7,226 nucleotides of DNA from Halobacteriovoraceae bacterium (GTDB lineage Bacteria; Bdellovibrionota; Bacteriovoracia; Bacteriovoracales; Bacteriovoracaceae), in assembly GCA_018663815.1 (NCBI GenBank), contig JABJPQ010000062.1, forward strand, positions 1 through 7,226, read 5' to 3'. The notes below the pieces were generated by a model that was not told the origin of the DNA, made no database searches, and saw only the letters and a program-made list of their open reading frames with translations. Position 1 is the stretch's first letter. Every line of letters begins with the position of its first letter. Positions 5,369-7,226 of the stretch are shown here, in pieces. Both the position numbers and the translations under genes were made by a program.

Positions 5369-6568
5369 TTAAAATGCGCCTCTAATTGCGGCTCCAATTT
5401 GTCCTGGAATGAGGTCTTGGTCAGCGTAATCGGTATCGTCTTTCGCACTGCTGATAGCACCACTTGCAAAAATTCGTGCAGAATAATACTGTTTAAAGCT
5501 GTAAGTGTTTGAAATCTTGTAAGGAGAAAACTCTGATTCAGGGTCGACGGCCAGGTGAATTTCGGCCATCCAATTGTCTTGAATATTGTAAAAATTAAAC
5601 CAAGAGATAATATTTTCAATGGGAAGGTAATTATTATTGATTTTTGTATCATCACTAGCTGAATTTTGTATTTTTCCTATCTCTATTCTGGATATCCACT
5701 TTGGGTTTAGAATGAGTTCATAACCTAGTAAGTAATGGGTAAGACCTTTGGCTTCTTTATCTTCAGAATCTAAAAGTTGTGAGTTCTTCACTAGCTGGGC
5801 GAAGCCAAAACCATATTTTGCTTTATATTTAACTTCAAAGCCGTACTTGTGGCGGTTTTGATCCTCTCCAACAATGTAATTGACCAAAACCTTGTGAGAT
5901 TTTTTCCATTCACCTCGTAAAAGAATTGTTCGAGTAAGCTTCTCATCGTAGTCAGTATAGGATTTATCACCTAAAAAATAAAAATAAAGTTTAAACTTGG
6001 GATCTCTGGCCAAAAGTATTTCAAAACCGTCATTGGCCATGTTTACGCCCTGGGTGTTAGCAAAGGTTATATTGTGATTAAAGGGATTGATTGGATTGAT
6101 GCCAAGACCTTCACCATATTGAATAAATAGTCGGCCAAATTTAATATCTATTTCTTCGTCAGACCATTCGTAAACAAAATTATTGAGTACAACATCTGAG
6201 CGGCTATCTTTAGTTGTGTTTGAGTGTTCTAGCTTAAAGAGATCTCTGCCAATGACTTTATGGGGGAAGATAAAATAATTAACTCCAATTTGTTTATCTT
6301 CAATAAGAGTTGATTGACTATGGTGTAGAAAGGAGCTGAGTTTTATTTTATGTGACCAAAGCTTAAGATCAAAACCAACTTGTCCGTAAGCTCGATTAGC
6401 ACTTGCGTTTGACCATTCTGGTGCGATATCTTGTGCTCGATCTTGGTTGTTAAGAGCTCCTGCTTGATACTCTAAAAAGATTCTTTTTTCTCCCTTGATA
6501 GCCGCAGCAAAGCCTGAGTAAAAAAATACACTAAATACAAAAAGCATAAGTAAAAAAGATTTATTCAT
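5369..6568 (-). CDS. Probable outer-membrane beta-barrel (porin-like) protein
   Basis: The protein has 399 residues. Residues 1 to about 23 are a signal peptide (MNKS, a Phe/Leu/Val-rich core, then GFAAA). The rest has no hydrophobic helix and shows alternating polar and hydrophobic strands with many Tyr, Phe and Trp residues, as in transmembrane barrels. The last residue is Phe, and Gly397, Ile395, Ala393 and Ile391 alternate before it, matching the C-terminal strand signal read by the BAM assembly machine. FGRLFIQYGEGLGINPINP (144-162) resembles the GR...(W/Y)G...P(T/I)N segment seen in several porin-like families of Gram-negative bacteria. I cannot name a substrate. The ATG at 6568 has AAGGA seven to eight bases upstream. 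It seems to be a single-gene unit, transcribed divergently from the plus-strand gene and upstream of rplU, which has its own promoter. Confidence 0.75.
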   Translation of the reverse strand: MNKSFLLMLFVFSVFFYSGFAAAIKGEKRIFLEYQAGALNNQDRAQDIAPEWSNASANRAYGQVGFDLKLWSHKIKLSSFLHHSQSTLIEDKQIGVNYFIFPHKVIGRDLFKLEHSNTTKDSRSDVVLNNFVYEWSDEEIDIKFGRLFIQYGEGLGINPINPFNHNITFANTQGVNMANDGFEILLARDPKFKLYFYFLGDKSYTDYDEKLTRTILLRGEWKKSHKVLVNYIVGEDQNRHKYGFEVKYKAKYGFGFAQLVKNSQLLDSEDKEAKGLTHYLLGYELILNPKWISRIEIGKIQNSASDDTKINNNYLPIENIISWFNFYNIQDNWMAEIHLAVDPESEFSPYKISNTYSFKQYYSARIFASGAISSAKDDTDYADQDLIPGQIGAAIRGAF

Positions 6569-6650
6569 TTTTATTTCCTTTAATTACTCAAATACTAAAG
6601 CAAGTTCGTGAAAACGTCGATGAGTATTAAGAATAGGGATTGAGGTATTT
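6569..6650. promoter_or_regulatory. Divergent promoter region with inverted half-sites
   Basis: This 82-nt gap must hold promoters for both the barrel gene and the plus-strand gene. A weak minus-strand candidate is TCGACG (6620-6615), a 17-bp spacer and TAGTAT (6597-6592), each four of six to consensus. Two overlapping inverted pairs frame it: TACTCA at 6585-6590 with TGAGTA at 6621-6626, and AATACT at 6591-6596 with AGTATT at 6623-6628. They could bind a regulator, but six-base matches at this spacing can be chance. No clear plus-strand promoter was found. Confidence 0.3.
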
Positions 6651-7226
6651 ATGAAAGATTCAAAATTTAGTTATTATCAGTATCAAAAAGATTTAGGCTA
6701 TGAAGTTTATTTAAGGTTTGATGATTTTGATTTTGAAAATCAATTTACAGAAGTTCTCTCAATGATGGGTTTTGATAAAGTAGAAAGAACAGAAATAAAG
6801 AACCACTCATTTGATCGCTATCACACAAGAATTTTAAAAGTTGCTAAAGCAACGCCTCAAGAAGCGAGACAAATAGATCGTGTCGATTTTGTTTTTGATA
6901 AATATGGACCTGAAAGTTTGTCACAAATGGGAAGCTACGATGTTTATCGCTATAAAAATACTGGTATGATGATTTTAGGTGCACAAAGTTATTTGTGGGA
7001 GCTGGGAATTAAAAATACAATCAATCAGGATGCTTTGCGAGTTATCTTAACGAGATATTTAAGTTTTGCACTTGCTTCCAAGGGAGTGGTTGGTTTTTGG
7101 GGAGTACCAGTCGAGCAAGGTTTTGTCGTGATGAACTCTACGGCTGCTCAACATGAGTCAGTATTTGTTGATCTGGCGCAAAATGTTTTAATCACTTATG
7201 ACGGTAAAAAAAGTATTGATTCTGAA
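6651..7226 (+). CDS. Protein of unknown function, 3' end missing
   Basis: An open frame of 192 codons starts at ATG 6651 and leaves the window at the right edge, with GAGG five bases before the start. I do not recognise the family. There is no signal peptide, membrane segment or cysteine in the visible part, so it is probably cytosolic. The N-terminus is rich in Tyr, Phe and Asp (SKFSYYQYQKDLGYEVY, then FDDFDFENQF). The middle holds KATPQEARQIDRVDFVFDKYG, and a more hydrophobic Gly/Trp part follows (GVVGFWGVPVEQGFVVMNSTAAQ). The continuous frame, good initiation site and sensible codon use make it a real gene. It is transcribed away from the barrel gene and is the only plus-strand gene here. 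Confidence 0.75.
   Translation, partial: MKDSKFSYYQYQKDLGYEVYLRFDDFDFENQFTEVLSMMGFDKVERTEIKNHSFDRYHTRILKVAKATPQEARQIDRVDFVFDKYGPESLSQMGSYDVYRYKNTGMMILGAQSYLWELGIKNTINQDALRVILTRYLSFALASKGVVGFWGVPVEQGFVVMNSTAAQHESVFVDLAQNVLITYDGKKSIDSE

Noticed and set aside
1..7226. Mobile element, CRISPR array, tRNA or rRNA genes
   Set aside because: No transposase or integrase frame, no regularly spaced repeats and no clover-leaf or rRNA-like stretch was seen on either strand.

Overview
The window is AT-rich bacterial DNA. It is built around a conserved translation and ribosome-assembly block read on the minus strand: rplU (L21), rpmA (L27), obgE, rsfS and rlmH. Secreted or envelope genes flank the block on both sides. 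The low GC, the compact obgE-rsfS-rlmH arrangement with no proBA or nadD between, and the surrounding secreted and outer-membrane proteins suggest a Gram-negative of the Bdellovibrionota, perhaps a Bacteriovorax/Halobacteriovorax-like predator. That placement is impressionistic (about 50%). The Gram-negative assignment is better supported, because one protein has the signal peptide and terminal-Phe strand of an outer-membrane beta-barrel.

Layout from right to left, following minus-strand transcription. A plus-strand gene of unknown function (from 6651, running off the right edge) diverges from an outer-membrane barrel gene (6568 to 5369). Next is a sigma70-like promoter and a roughly 75-nt leader with a strong composite hairpin, leading into rplU and rpmA. 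After rpmA comes a textbook intrinsic terminator (4594-4620), whose T-tract touches the first possible obgE start codon. A perfect TATAAT sits immediately before this terminator. A transcript started there would begin inside the 5' arm of the hairpin and could not form it. This gives a simple way to cut ribosomal-protein transcripts while allowing separate obgE transcription. obgE, rsfS and rlmH then follow with an 8-nt overlap and a 2-nt gap, so they look translationally coupled.

After an 83-nt gap come two closely linked genes for exported proteins, with 3 nt between them: an unrecognised 480-residue protein with cysteines only in its N-terminal part, and an adenosine-deaminase-family enzyme with a probable signal peptide, cut off by the left edge. 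A periplasmic or secreted nucleoside deaminase paired with an unknown exported protein is the most promising biological lead, and it would fit digestion or salvage of foreign nucleosides. No tRNA, rRNA, CRISPR array, insertion sequence or phage gene is visible. No intergenic stretch exceeds about 125 nt.
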